Source: Sphaerotilus sp.
Lineage (GTDB): Bacteria; Pseudomonadota; Gammaproteobacteria; Burkholderiales; Burkholderiaceae_C
NCBI RefSeq assembly: GCF_013299175.1
Contig: NZ_JAAFKF010000003.1
Coordinates: 1-64,000 of the forward strand
DNA: 64,000 nt
Direction: 5' to 3'
Positions within the stretch are counted from its first letter, which is position 1; each line of letters opens with the position of its first letter. This document shows positions 16,137 through 24,760 of the stretch, piece by piece. The translations under genes were made by a program, and so were the position numbers. Below the pieces are notes generated by a model. That model did no database searches, was not told the origin of the DNA, and was given only the letters and a program-made list of their open reading frames with translations.

Positions 16137-16514
16137 ATGCGACACCTCGCCCGGCCCGCCGCCATGGTGGCCAATTTCTTCGACTCCCTGCCATCCGGGC
16201 AGGTCGCCACGGCGGTGGCCATCCACGGTGCGGTGATCGCTGCCGCGCCGGGCATTGACCAGGCCGTGCGCTGGGGCAACCTGATGTTCCTGGTGCGCGG
16301 CCACCATCTGGCCACCCTCGTGCTGCACAAGGGACAGGCGCATCTGCAGTTCGTTCAGGGCGCAGTGCTTGCCGAGCAGTTCCCGCAGTTGGAAGGGGTC
16401 GGCAAGGGGATGCGCATCCTCAAGTTCCGCTACAGCCAACCGGTGGACGCGGACTTCGTCTCGCGCATCACCGCCACCGCGGTGCGGTTGCCGTCAGTGG
16501 CTGAACGGCGCTGA
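16137..16514 (+). CDS. DUF1801-type small protein
   Basis: A 125-residue protein of the DUF1801/YdhG-like fold: an early FFDSLPSG helix, VRWGNLMFLVRGHHLATLVLHKGQAHLQFVQGA (a frataxin-like sheet pattern) and GVGKGMRILKFRYSQPVDADFVSRI at the end. Members are widespread and of unknown function. It starts 21 bases after dcd and may be co-transcribed with it. Its 3' end overlaps flgN on the other strand by 21 bases. Confidence 0.75.
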   Translation: MRHLARPAAMVANFFDSLPSGQVATAVAIHGAVIAAAPGIDQAVRWGNLMFLVRGHHLATLVLHKGQAHLQFVQGAVLAEQFPQLEGVGKGMRILKFRYSQPVDADFVSRITATAVRLPSVAERR

Positions 16515-16850
16515 GCCTGGGCCGCCGAGCGGGCCGTAGACGATCGGCTTCTCGCGCGGCAGCAGCACCGCCAGGGCGTCGTCCAGCGCCACATGCGCCC
16601 GCAACAGGGCTTGGTGCTGCACATCGACCTGGGCACGTGCATGGGTCAGTCGCGCACGCAGCGCGGGTGGCACCTGACCGGCATGGCCTGCGCGCGTGAA
16701 GCTGTCCATGGCGAGGGCGAGGGCGGCGCGCAGATCGCGGGCATGGCGCTCGATGCCTGCGCTGTCGTGCAGGCGCAGGGCTTCGCCGAGCGCGGCCAGA
16801 TCCTGCTCGACAGTGCAGAGCCTGTGTTCCAGGTCAGTGGTGTCCGGCAT
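16494..16850 (-). CDS. flgN: Flagellar export chaperone FlgN
   Basis: A 118-residue, helix-rich protein directly downstream of flgM (13-base gap). Sequence similarity to FlgN is low, as usual, but length, heptad-like leucines (LEHRLCTVEQDLAALGEALRL) and position are typical. FlgN holds the hook-filament junction proteins FlgK and FlgL, both encoded in this window, before export. ATG 16850 is preferred to the GTG one codon upstream. Called mainly from context. Confidence 0.75.
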   Translation of the reverse strand: MPDTTDLEHRLCTVEQDLAALGEALRLHDSAGIERHARDLRAALALAMDSFTRAGHAGQVPPALRARLTHARAQVDVQHQALLRAHVALDDALAVLLPREKPIVYGPLGGPGSAPFSH

Positions 16851-16863
16851 CACATCTCACGCA

Positions 16864-17181
16864 TCAAGCGTTCGGGCTGTGGCGACCGAGCAGATCCTGT
16901 GCGTTGGCCAGCAGCTGGTTGGCGATCGCTTCGGCGTTGACCTTGTAGGTGCCATCGGCGATGGACTGGCGGATGCGTGCGACCTTGTCGGCGTCGAACC
17001 CATCGGGTGTCCGCTCCAGCAGGACCGCAGCAGTTCCCGACACCTCCACCTGGGTACTGGCGGTGTCGTCGAGGGCCGATACCTCGTGGAGATCAGGCGG
17101 CGTTTCGGCCGCACGGGTCGGGTGGTTGCCGGTGTTGACTGGGGCCGTCACCGGGGTCGGGGCGCAATTGCCGATCTTCAT
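16864..17181 (-). CDS. flgM: Anti-sigma-28 factor FlgM
   Basis: A 105-residue protein that binds and silences FliA (sigma-28) until the hook is finished, then is exported. The C-terminal FlgM signature is clear: KVARIRQSIADGTYKVNAEAIANQLL (residues ~70-95). The N-terminal half is Thr/Pro-rich and disordered-looking, as in the family. The ATG at 17181 has a good ribosome site (AAGGAG) six bases upstream, better than the GTG one codon earlier. A sigma-28 promoter lies about 85 bases upstream, giving the usual autoregulatory loop. Confidence 0.93.
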   Translation of the reverse strand: MKIGNCAPTPVTAPVNTGNHPTRAAETPPDLHEVSALDDTASTQVEVSGTAAVLLERTPDGFDADKVARIRQSIADGTYKVNAEAIANQLLANAQDLLGRHSPNA

Positions 17182-17264
17182 CACGTACTCCTTCGAGCCG
17201 TATCAGGCCCGGTTGACGGGTGTCGAGGAAGAAACTCCTCCCCGCAACCTCTTCGTTGAGCCTG

Positions 17265-17291
17265 ATATCGGTGGACGCGCTGACCACTTTA
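17265..17291 (-). promoter_or_regulatory. Sigma-28 (FliA) promoter of flgM-flgN
   Basis: On the minus strand TAAAGTGG (17284-17291), an 11-base spacer, then ACCGATAT (17265-17272). This is close to the sigma-28 consensus TAAAGTTT-N11-GCCGATAA with exact spacing, and it points at flgM 84 bases downstream. Late-class transcription of flgMN is therefore expected. Confidence 0.8.
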
Positions 17292-17436
17292 GCGGGACGG
17301 GGTGTGCCTTCGGTAAATCCTCCCCTGTGTGAGTGGTTTTCGGGCAGATTTGTGCAGATTGACATCGAATTGGCGCGAATCGGGTCGTCTATTTCGGGTT
17401 TGAGCGCGCGGTCGGCGTCGCGGCGGACCTTGCGGC

Positions 17437-18240
17437 TCATGCGCGCACCTCGACCCGGCTGTCCCCGGTCGGCAGCCCGGTGAGCACCTGCCCTGAGCCG
17501 ACCCGCACGCGCACCGGCTGCCCTTCCATGCCGGCGTTGAGCGCCTGGCCTTCGGTGGACGCCTCGAAGCCTTCGCCCTTGTAGACCAGCGTCACCTTGT
17601 CCCCTGCAGCGAACCACTGGCGCACCCGCAGGTTGTCTGTCCGCAGTGCCACGCCCGCGCCCACCGCGTTGACCAGGCGGCGGCCGACCAGCCGGGTCGC
17701 GTCGGTGAAAACGGGGGCGTGGCTGCCAGCCACATCGACCTCGGCTACCTGCACGCTGGAAGCGGACAACTCGGCCCCCGCCGCCAGCGCCACGGTGCTG
17801 ACGACCGCCCGGCGCCAGACCTTGACCTGGACTGGCAAGTAGACGTTCCAGGCCACCGGGCCGCTCGTGCAGCGCAGCCCGACACGGGTGTGGCCCCAGG
17901 GCACGGTGCCCACGGGCAGGTACGGCTCGATTTGCTCGCAGGGGGCCAGACGCAGCCGTCCATCCAGCGCACCGGGCACCACCTCGACCCTCGCATCGCC
18001 CGTGTCCGCCATGGCCGCCCGCGTCACTTCGATCACGCGGCGTGACCAGGCTGCTGGCAGTCGTGCGCTCTCGGCGGCGGGTTCTGCCCAAGCCGTGGCA
18101 CTGAGCAGCGCCAGGCTCACCGTCACGGCCAGCGCCACGACCAGTCGCGGTGGTCGTCGGCGAGGGTCGCCCAGTCTGGGCGCAGTGGCCTGTACCGGGC
18201 AGGATGGGGTGGATTGGCGGAGCAGAGGCAAGCTGATCAT
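17437..18240 (-). CDS. flgA: Flagellar P-ring assembly chaperone FlgA
   Basis: A 267-residue periplasmic chaperone that helps FlgI form the P ring around the rod. From the ATG at 18240 there is a basic region, a hydrophobic segment (VVALAVTVSLALLSATAWA, ~33-51) and a signal cleavage site. The SAF-like C-terminal half shows the family order AAGAELSASSVQVAEVD, ATRLVGRRLVNAVGAGVALRTDNLR and GDKVTLVYKGEGFEASTEGQALNAGMEGQPVRVR. A GTG/ATG further upstream would lengthen the N-terminus but spoil the signal peptide. Divergent from flgB. Confidence 0.93.
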   Translation of the reverse strand: MISLPLLRQSTPSCPVQATAPRLGDPRRRPPRLVVALAVTVSLALLSATAWAEPAAESARLPAAWSRRVIEVTRAAMADTGDARVEVVPGALDGRLRLAPCEQIEPYLPVGTVPWGHTRVGLRCTSGPVAWNVYLPVQVKVWRRAVVSTVALAAGAELSASSVQVAEVDVAGSHAPVFTDATRLVGRRLVNAVGAGVALRTDNLRVRQWFAAGDKVTLVYKGEGFEASTEGQALNAGMEGQPVRVRVGSGQVLTGLPTGDSRVEVRA

Positions 18241-18422
18241 GGCGCCGACTGTAGGAGCGGGCCACAGCCGATCAGGCGACAAGATGGACCCGGCTGTCTG
18301 CCCTATTCGTGGGAGTGAGGGGGCACTGGCGCATCAAGAATCGGTTCCGTGCCCCCGGTGCGGGTCTCTTGCGACACCGGAATCCCGTGGTCGAACCCGC
18401 TGCCGCTGCTGCCGATACTGCC
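18241..18422. promoter_or_regulatory. Divergent flgA/flgB promoter region
   Basis: 182 bases between flgA (leftward) and flgB (rightward). Promoters for the rod/hook operon must lie here, but I see no convincing sigma-28 or sigma-54 match. A CTGCCGATAC string near 18408 resembles only the sigma-28 -10 element, without a matching -35. Confidence 0.4.
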
Positions 18423-18845
18423 ATGCTGAACCGCCTCTCCGCTGCGCTCGAATTCCAGACCCAGGCCCTGACCCTGCGCTCCGAGCGCCAGCGCCTGATT
18501 GCCAGCAACATCGCCAATGCCGATACACCGGGTTACCAGGCCCGCGAGATCGATTTCGGCAAGACACTGCGTCAACTCACCGGATCGCCGGGTGGTGCGA
18601 TCGGTGCGCCAACCCTGATGGCGGGTACCGACGGACGCCACCTGGCCACGGGTGGCACCTCGGCCGTGATGCGCGACAGCCAACTCCTTTACGCCGCCCC
18701 CAGCCAGACCAACCTGGATGCCAACACGGTGGACATGGACCGCGAGCGGGCCAGCTTCGCCGACAACGCGGTCAAGTACGAGGCCGCGCTGCGGTTCATC
18801 AACGGCGACCTGCGCACCATGCTCGAAGCCATCAAGGGGCAATGA
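18423..18845 (+). CDS. flgB: Flagellar proximal rod protein FlgB
   Basis: A 140-residue rod subunit. The start MLNRLSAALEFQTQALTLRSERQ at 18423 matches the family; upstream in-frame codons encode no conserved sequence. The rod signature NIANADTPGYQAREIDF lies at about residues 27-43, and the C-terminal helix NAVKYEAALRFINGDLRTM is present. First gene of flgBCDEFGHIJKL; its stop overlaps the flgC start. Confidence 0.95.
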   Translation: MLNRLSAALEFQTQALTLRSERQRLIASNIANADTPGYQAREIDFGKTLRQLTGSPGGAIGAPTLMAGTDGRHLATGGTSAVMRDSQLLYAAPSQTNLDANTVDMDRERASFADNAVKYEAALRFINGDLRTMLEAIKGQ

Positions 18846-19252
18846 TGTCGATGTTCAACATCTTCCACGTCGCCGGCAGCGCCATCAGCGCCCAGAGCCA
18901 GCGCCTCAACACGGTGGCGACCAACCTCGCCAATGCCGACACGGCGGCCGGCCCGGACGGCAAGAGCTTCAAGGCCCGCCAGGTCGTGTTCCAGACCCTG
19001 CCGATGGGCGACAACGGCTCGGCCGGCGTCAAGGTGGTGCAGGTCCGCGAGGACACCGCCGAAGGCCGGCGTGTCCACGACCCCGGCAACCCGAATGCCG
19101 ACGGCAACGGTTACGTCACCTACAGCAACGTCAACCCGGTCGAGGAGATGGTCAACATGATCTCGGCCTCGCGCTCCTACCAGAACAACATCGAAGTGAT
19201 GAACACCGCCAAGACCCTGCTGCTCAAGACGCTGCAGATGGGTCAAGGCTGA
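18842..19252 (+). CDS. flgC: Flagellar proximal rod protein FlgC
   Basis: A 136-residue rod subunit: N-terminal FNIFHVAGSAISAQSQRLNTVATNLANADT and C-terminal NPVEEMVNMISASRSYQNNIEVMNTAKTLLLKTL, the paired coiled-coil ends of axial proteins. ATG 18842 overlaps flgB (ATGA). Assembles next to FlgB in the proximal rod. Confidence 0.96.
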   Translation: MMSMFNIFHVAGSAISAQSQRLNTVATNLANADTAAGPDGKSFKARQVVFQTLPMGDNGSAGVKVVQVREDTAEGRRVHDPGNPNADGNGYVTYSNVNPVEEMVNMISASRSYQNNIEVMNTAKTLLLKTLQMGQG

Positions 19253-19281
19253 ACGCTGCACTGCGCAAGGACTTCCGCCCC

Positions 19282-19959
19282 ATGGCCACCACCACACCCG
19301 CCACCGCCGCCGCCGATGCCTCGGCGATCTTCAACCAGCTCAAGACCGGCGCCAGCACCAGCGCGTCCAAGATGCAGGAGGCCTCGGACCAGTTCCTGAA
19401 GCTGCTGGTCACGCAGATGCAGAGCCAGGATCCGCTCAACCCGATGGACAACGCCCAGGTCACGAGCCAGATGGCGCAGATCAACACCGTGTCGGGTCTG
19501 GGCACGGTCAACGAGAGCATCAAGACGATGTCCTCCCAGCTCCTGCAGATGCAGGCCATGCAGGGCGCCTCGCTGGTCGGCAACTCGGTCGTGGTGCCGG
19601 GCAACACGGTCGATGTGCGCAGCGGCGTCGGCGTCGGGCACTTCGAGCTGGCGGGGGCGGCGGATGCCGTCAAGGTCGAGGTGCTGTCGAGCGCCGGGCG
19701 GGTGATCGACACGCTGGACATGGGGGCGGAGACCAGTGGCCGCCACAGCTTCAACTGGAAGCCGGCCGATGGCGCGAGCGATGCGGGCGGTTTCCGCTTC
19801 CGCGTGACCGCCACCTCGGGCACGGCCAGTGTCGCGACCACTGCCCTGATGCGCGACCAGGTCAGCGCCGTCAGCGCGACCGCTGGCGGGGGCCTCAACT
19901 TGCAGCTCCAGCGCGGTGGCACTGTCGCCTACAGCGACGTGCGCGCCTTCGGCGGCTGA
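19282..19959 (+). CDS. flgD: Flagellar hook capping/assembly protein FlgD
   Basis: A 225-residue hook scaffold. The conserved N-terminal block DQFLKLLVTQMQSQDPLNPMDNAQVTSQMAQINTVSG (~38-75) binds the hook tip; the C-terminal part has the FlgD Tudor/Ig-like region with FNWKPADGASDAGGFRFRVTA. Sits 29 bases after flgC. FlgD is discarded after hook completion. Confidence 0.96.
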   Translation: MATTTPATAAADASAIFNQLKTGASTSASKMQEASDQFLKLLVTQMQSQDPLNPMDNAQVTSQMAQINTVSGLGTVNESIKTMSSQLLQMQAMQGASLVGNSVVVPGNTVDVRSGVGVGHFELAGAADAVKVEVLSSAGRVIDTLDMGAETSGRHSFNWKPADGASDAGGFRFRVTATSGTASVATTALMRDQVSAVSATAGGGLNLQLQRGGTVAYSDVRAFGG

Positions 19960-20038
19960 CCACGGCACTGCGATCCCGTGACCCCGTGATCCCGCGAACC
20001 CGTTCCCCCTTCCTCTCATCCGTTCCAGGAGCCTCCCC

Positions 20039-21298
20039 ATGAATTTCCAGCAAGGACTGTCCGGTCTGAACGCCACCAGCAAGAGTCTGGAGGTGACGGG
20101 CAACAACATCGCCAATGCGGGCACCTACGGCGCGAAGGCGGGCCGGGCGGAATTTGCCGACCTCTACGCCAACGCCCTGGGCACCACCTCCAACAACAAC
20201 GTCGGCATCGGCGTGCAGGTGGCGACGGTCACGCAGCAGTTCTCGCAGGGCACCATCGTCTCCACCAGCAACATGATGGACGTGGCCATCAACGGCAACG
20301 GTTTCTTTCAGATCAAGGACGGCAACGGCGAGCTGGCGTACTCCCGCAACGGGCAGTTCCAGGTGGACCGGGACGGTTACATCGTCACTTCCAGCGGCCA
20401 GCGACTCCAGGGCTACCAGGCCGACGAGGCGGGCACGGTGGCCACGGGCGTGCGCTCCGACTTGAAGCTGTCGCTGACGGGCGTGAAACCCCAGGTGACG
20501 GACAGCATCCACATGGCGCTCAACCTGGATTCGCGCGGCAAGGTGACACGGCCGGCCGCCGGCGGCATCGATTTCAAGGATCCGACCACCTACAACAACG
20601 CGACCTCGGTCGAGGTGTTCGATCCGCAGGGCAAGCCGGTCAACGTGTCCTACTACTTCCAGAAGGCCGACCGCGACCAGTGGAACGTGTACGCCGAGGT
20701 GGGTGACGCGCCGCTCAATGGCACGGCGGCCAATCCCCAGCCCCTGTTGTCCGGGCTGACCTTCGACGCGGGCGGACTCAACCCCAAGGTGGGCGGTGTG
20801 CCGCTGGCCAAAACCACGCTGCCCGATATCCCGGCGTCCGACGCCAACGGACTGATCCACGGCATCGTCGCGGACTTCACCCAGTCCACGCAATTCGGCA
20901 CCGCCTTCAGCGTGAGTTCGGTGAGCCAGAACGGCTTCGCGCCAGGGCAGTTCACGTCCCTGTCGATCGAAGACAACGGCATCGTCACCGCCCGCTACAC
21001 CAACGGCCTGACCCAGCCCGCCGGCCAGCTCGAACTGGCGAGTTTCCGCAACCCGCAAGGGCTGAAGTCGCTCGGTGGCAATGCCTGGATGAGCACGGTG
21101 CAGGCGGGGGATCCGGTCACGGGCGTGCCGGGATCGGGGACGCTGGGCGCCGTGAAGTCAGGGGCGCTGGAGGAATCCAACGTCGATCTGACAGGCGAGC
21201 TGGTCAACCTGATGACCTCCCAGCGCCTCTACCAGGCCAACGCCCAGACCATCAAGACGCAGGATTCGGTCCTGCAAACCCTGGTCAGCATGCGCTGA
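20039..21298 (+). CDS. flgE: Flagellar hook protein FlgE
   Basis: A 419-residue hook subunit with axial N-terminus MNFQQGLSGLNATSKSLEVTGNNIAN and C-terminus ESNVDLTGELVNLMTSQRLYQANAQTIKTQDSVLQTL. The mid region carries the variable hook domain (LLSGLTFDAGG...). A ribosome site (AGGAGCC) lies just before the ATG. Length is usual for betaproteobacteria. Confidence 0.97.
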   Translation: MNFQQGLSGLNATSKSLEVTGNNIANAGTYGAKAGRAEFADLYANALGTTSNNNVGIGVQVATVTQQFSQGTIVSTSNMMDVAINGNGFFQIKDGNGELAYSRNGQFQVDRDGYIVTSSGQRLQGYQADEAGTVATGVRSDLKLSLTGVKPQVTDSIHMALNLDSRGKVTRPAAGGIDFKDPTTYNNATSVEVFDPQGKPVNVSYYFQKADRDQWNVYAEVGDAPLNGTAANPQPLLSGLTFDAGGLNPKVGGVPLAKTTLPDIPASDANGLIHGIVADFTQSTQFGTAFSVSSVSQNGFAPGQFTSLSIEDNGIVTARYTNGLTQPAGQLELASFRNPQGLKSLGGNAWMSTVQAGDPVTGVPGSGTLGAVKSGALEESNVDLTGELVNLMTSQRLYQANAQTIKTQDSVLQTLVSMR

Positions 21299-21317
21299 AC
21301 CGGACGGAGACCTCTGA

Positions 21318-22043
21318 ATGGACCGCCGCATCTACCTCTCGATGTCGGGCGCCAAGGCGACGATGCAGCGCCAGGATGTCCTGGCCAACAATCTCGCCAA
21401 CGTGTCCACCAACGGCTTCCGCGAGGAGCTGCAGTCCTTCCGTGCCGTGCCGGTGCGGGGCGACGGGGCCTCGACGCGGGCTTACGCACTGGAAACCTCC
21501 ACTGGCTACAACCCTGCGTCAGGCCATGTCGTGGCCACGGGCCGCAGCCTCGACGTGGCGGCCAAGGGCAACGCCTGGCTGGCCGTGCAGAGCCCGGACG
21601 GCACGGAGGCCTATACCCGCGCCGGTTCGCTCGATGTCAACGCCGAGGGCACGCTCGTCACCCGCACCGGCTTGACGGTGGTCGGTGGCGGTGGCCCGAT
21701 CAGCGTGCCGCCGAACGCCGAGGTGAGCATCGCCAGCGATGGCACGGTCAGCGCCGGTGTGCCGGGGGGCGCGTCGGCCCCGATCGGCAAGCTCAAGCTG
21801 GTCACGCCCGAGGCGCCGCTGCAGCGGGGCGAGGACGGCCTGTTCCGTGCCACCTCCGGTGATCTGGACGCCGATCCCGCTGCGCAGGTGCAGGACAACG
21901 CGCTGGAAAACTCCAACGTCTCCGCCGTCAGCACGATGGTGGCCATGATCGCGGCGGCGCGGCAGTTCGAGTCCCAGATGAAGTCGGTGCAGACGGCCGA
22001 AAAAGACGAGCAGCAGGCCCAGCAACTGCTCTCCGTGGGCTGA
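21318..22043 (+). CDS. flgF: Flagellar proximal rod protein FlgF
   Basis: A 241-residue rod subunit: MDRRIYLSMSGAKATMQRQDVLANNLANVSTNGFREEL at the N-terminus, then GRSLDVAAKGNAWLAVQSPDGTEAYTRAGSLDV and a C-terminal ALENSNVSAVSTMVAMIAAARQFESQMK helix. Located between hook and distal rod genes in the standard order. Confidence 0.96.
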   Translation: MDRRIYLSMSGAKATMQRQDVLANNLANVSTNGFREELQSFRAVPVRGDGASTRAYALETSTGYNPASGHVVATGRSLDVAAKGNAWLAVQSPDGTEAYTRAGSLDVNAEGTLVTRTGLTVVGGGGPISVPPNAEVSIASDGTVSAGVPGGASAPIGKLKLVTPEAPLQRGEDGLFRATSGDLDADPAAQVQDNALENSNVSAVSTMVAMIAAARQFESQMKSVQTAEKDEQQAQQLLSVG

Positions 22044-22087
22044 ACTGACCGGCCCCCATTGAACTTTCTGAACCAGGACTCCCCACC

Positions 22088-22870
22088 ATGATGCGCTCCC
22101 TGTGGACCTCGAAGACCGGGATGGAAGCCCAGCAGACCCAACTGGACGTCATCTCGCACAACCTCGCCAACGTCGCCACCAACGGCTACAAGAAGTCGCA
22201 TGCGGTGTTCGAGGACTTGATGTACCAGAACCTGCGCCAGACCGGCGCGGCCTCCAGCGAGCAGACGCAACTGCCGACGGGCTTGCAGGTTGGCCTGGGT
22301 GTTCGCACCGTCGCCACCTCGCGCCAGTTCAGCCAGGGCGGACTGCAGCAGACGACCAACTCGCTGGACGTGGCGGTCAAGGGCAATGGCTTCTTCCAGA
22401 TCCAGATGCCCGATGGCACGACCGGCTACACCCGCGACGGTGCGTTCCAGCTCAACGCCACGGGCCAGCTCGTCACCAACAACGGCCAGCTCGTGCAGCC
22501 CGGCGTGACCATCCCGCCCAACGCCCAGTCGATCACGATCGCGCAGGACGGCAAGGTGACGGTGGCCATGCCCGGACAGGCGGCACCGCAATCGGTGGGG
22601 CAGCTCACGCTCGCCTCCTTCGTCAACCCGGCCGGCCTGGAGCCGCGGGGCCAGAACCTCTTCACGGAGACCGCTGCATCAGGCACCCCCGTGGCCGCCG
22701 CGCCCGGCTCGGATGGCATGGGCGCGCTCTCGCAAGGCTTTCTCGAAACCTCCAACGTCAACGTGGTGGAGGAGCTGGTCTCGATGATCCAGACCCAGCG
22801 CGCCTACGAAATCAACTCCAAGGCCATCACCACGTCGGACCAGATGCTCCAGCGTCTGACGCAACTGTGA
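22088..22870 (+). CDS. flgG: Flagellar distal rod protein FlgG
   Basis: A 260-residue distal rod subunit, ending with [39 protein letters not shown], and starting [29 protein letters not shown]. It includes the FlgG-type insert [20 protein letters not shown] near residue 40 that sets rod geometry. The FlgG stop overlaps a GTG that could start flgH. Confidence 0.97.
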   Translation: MMRSLWTSKTGMEAQQTQLDVISHNLANVATNGYKKSHAVFEDLMYQNLRQTGAASSEQTQLPTGLQVGLGVRTVATSRQFSQGGLQQTTNSLDVAVKGNGFFQIQMPDGTTGYTRDGAFQLNATGQLVTNNGQLVQPGVTIPPNAQSITIAQDGKVTVAMPGQAAPQSVGQLTLASFVNPAGLEPRGQNLFTETAASGTPVAAAPGSDGMGALSQGFLETSNVNVVEELVSMIQTQRAYEINSKAITTSDQMLQRLTQL

Positions 22871-22878
22871 CCACGGCC

Positions 22879-23598
22879 ATGACCGCGGCCATGACCCGGC
22901 GCGCGCCACACGCCCTGCGCTCCGTGCTGGTCCTGGCGGCGGTGGTGGCCTTGTCTGGCTGCCAGCTCATGCCCACGGTGGCCAAGCTCGATCCGCCGCC
23001 CGAGCCGGTGCTGCAGCCGACGCTGACATTTCCTGCCCCACCGCCCCGGACGGTCGCCAGCAACGGCGCCATCTACCAGGCGACGCAGTACCGCCCGCTG
23101 TTCGAGGACCACCGTGCCCGGCTCGTGGGCGACACGCTGCTGGTGCAGATCGTCGAGCGCGTCAGTGCCAGCGCGCGCTCGTCGAGCAACATCGAGAAGA
23201 AGGGCGCCTTGTCGAGCGGCATCAGCGCGATTCCGCTGCTGCCGGTGGCGCTGCTCAACAAGTTCAGCATCGGCGGGGACAGCTCCAACACCTACAGCGG
23301 CAAGGGCGGTACCGAGAACAACAACAACTTCAGCGGCACGATCACTGCCATCGTCACCGACGTGCTGCCCAACGGCCACATGATCATCTCGGGCGAGAAG
23401 CAGATCGGCGTCAACGACAACGTCGATGTGCTGCGCTTCTCTGGGCAGGTGGACCCGCGCTCGATCCAGCCGGGCAACACGGTGGCATCGGCCCAGATCG
23501 CCAACGTCCGCATCGAGCAGCGCAGCCGGGGCGGTCAGGCCGATGCCCAGCAGATCGGCTGGTTCTCGCGGTACTTCCTCAACCTGATGCCGATCTGA
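22879..23598 (+). CDS. flgH: Flagellar L-ring lipoprotein FlgH
   Basis: A 239-residue outer-membrane lipoprotein forming the L ring. A lipobox LSGC places the lipidated Cys at residue 28. Family segments are GAIYQATQYRPLFEDHRARLVGDTLLVQIVERVSASA, a Asn/Ser/Gly-rich stretch, and the C-terminal PNGHMIISGEKQI...RFSGQVDPRSI. ATG 22879 is chosen; a GTG at 22867 overlapping flgG and an ATG at 22891 are also possible. Confidence 0.95.
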   Translation: MTAAMTRRAPHALRSVLVLAAVVALSGCQLMPTVAKLDPPPEPVLQPTLTFPAPPPRTVASNGAIYQATQYRPLFEDHRARLVGDTLLVQIVERVSASARSSSNIEKKGALSSGISAIPLLPVALLNKFSIGGDSSNTYSGKGGTENNNNFSGTITAIVTDVLPNGHMIISGEKQIGVNDNVDVLRFSGQVDPRSIQPGNTVASAQIANVRIEQRSRGGQADAQQIGWFSRYFLNLMPI

Positions 23599-23601
23599 GT
23601 C

Positions 23602-24750
23602 ATGGCCATGCACCTTCTGAACCACCCTTGTCTGCGCTGGCTGTGGGTCGGCCTGGGCTGTTGCGCGGGGGTGCTGGTCGGTGCTGCCGCGCCGGTGCCA
23701 GCGCAAGCGGCCGTGCGGATCAAGGAAGTCGCCAGCGTGCAGGGCGTGCGGCCCAACCAGCTCGTCGGCTATGGCCTGGTCGTCGGTCTGGACGGCACGG
23801 GCGACCAGACCACCCAGACCCCCTTCACCACCCAGAGCCTGAACGCGATGCTCCAGCAGCTCGGCGTCACCATCCCGCAGGGCACCGGGATGCAGCTCAA
23901 GAACGTCGCCTCCGTCCTGGTCACGGCCACGCTGCCGGCGTTCGCGCAGCCGGGCCAGCCGCTGGACGTGACGGTGTCCTCGCTCGGCAACGCCAAGAGC
24001 CTGCGCGGCGGCACGCTGATCGGCACGCCCCTGCGCGGCGCCGACAACCAGATCTACGCGCTGGCGCAGGGCAACCTGATCGTGGCTGGCGCGGGCGTGT
24101 CGGCGGGAGGCTCCAAGGTGCAGGTCAACCACCTGCTGGCCGGCCGCATCCCTGGTGGCGCCACCGTGGAGCGCGCCGTCGGCAATCCGCTGGCCCAGGG
24201 CGATTCGCTCCAGCTCGACCTCAACAGCAGCGACTTCAACACCGCCCGCGAGGTGGCCAAGGTCATCAACGCCCGCTTTGGCGCTGGCACGGCTGCGGCG
24301 CTGGACGGCCGCGTGATCCGTGTGCGGATGCCGCCGACGCCGGACCAGCGCGTGAGCTTCATGGCCGACATCGAGAACCTCTCGCTGGAGCAGGCCGCAC
24401 CGGCCGCCAAGGTCATCGTCAACGCCCGCACCGGCTCGGTGGTGATGAACCAGGCGGTGACGCTGGGCGCCTGCGCGGTCGCGCACGGCAACCTGTCGGT
24501 GTCCATCACCTCCACGCCCGTGGTCAGCCAGCCCGGCCCGCTGTCCAGCGGCCAGACCACCGTGACCGAACGCACCGACATCCGGATGCAGCAGGACGGG
24601 GGGGCGCTGGTGCAACTGGCCGCCGGCACCCGACTGACCGATGTGGTCAAGGCGCTGAACTCGCTGGGCGCGTCGCCCGCCGATCTGCTGGCCATCCTGC
24701 AGGCGATCAAGGCCGCGGGTGCCCTGACCGCCGAAATCGAAGTGATCTGA
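23602..24750 (+). CDS. flgI: Flagellar P-ring protein FlgI
   Basis: A 382-residue periplasmic P-ring subunit. A signal peptide ends near residue 36 (PVPAQA). Mature FlgI starts VRIKEVASVQGVRPNQLVGYGLVVGLDGTGD, followed by LLAGRIPGGATVER and the C-terminal LVKALNSLGASPADLLAILQAIKAAGALTAEIEVI type ending. It follows flgH by three bases and needs FlgA, encoded leftward from the same region. Confidence 0.97.
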   Translation: MAMHLLNHPCLRWLWVGLGCCAGVLVGAAAPVPAQAAVRIKEVASVQGVRPNQLVGYGLVVGLDGTGDQTTQTPFTTQSLNAMLQQLGVTIPQGTGMQLKNVASVLVTATLPAFAQPGQPLDVTVSSLGNAKSLRGGTLIGTPLRGADNQIYALAQGNLIVAGAGVSAGGSKVQVNHLLAGRIPGGATVERAVGNPLAQGDSLQLDLNSSDFNTAREVAKVINARFGAGTAAALDGRVIRVRMPPTPDQRVSFMADIENLSLEQAAPAAKVIVNARTGSVVMNQAVTLGACAVAHGNLSVSITSTPVVSQPGPLSSGQTTVTERTDIRMQQDGGALVQLAAGTRLTDVVKALNSLGASPADLLAILQAIKAAGALTAEIEVI

Positions 24751-24760
24751 GGACATTCCC

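Noticed and set aside
18405-18422. Sigma-28 promoter before flgB
   Set aside because: Only a -10-like CTGCCGATAC is present; nothing like TAAAG lies at the right distance.
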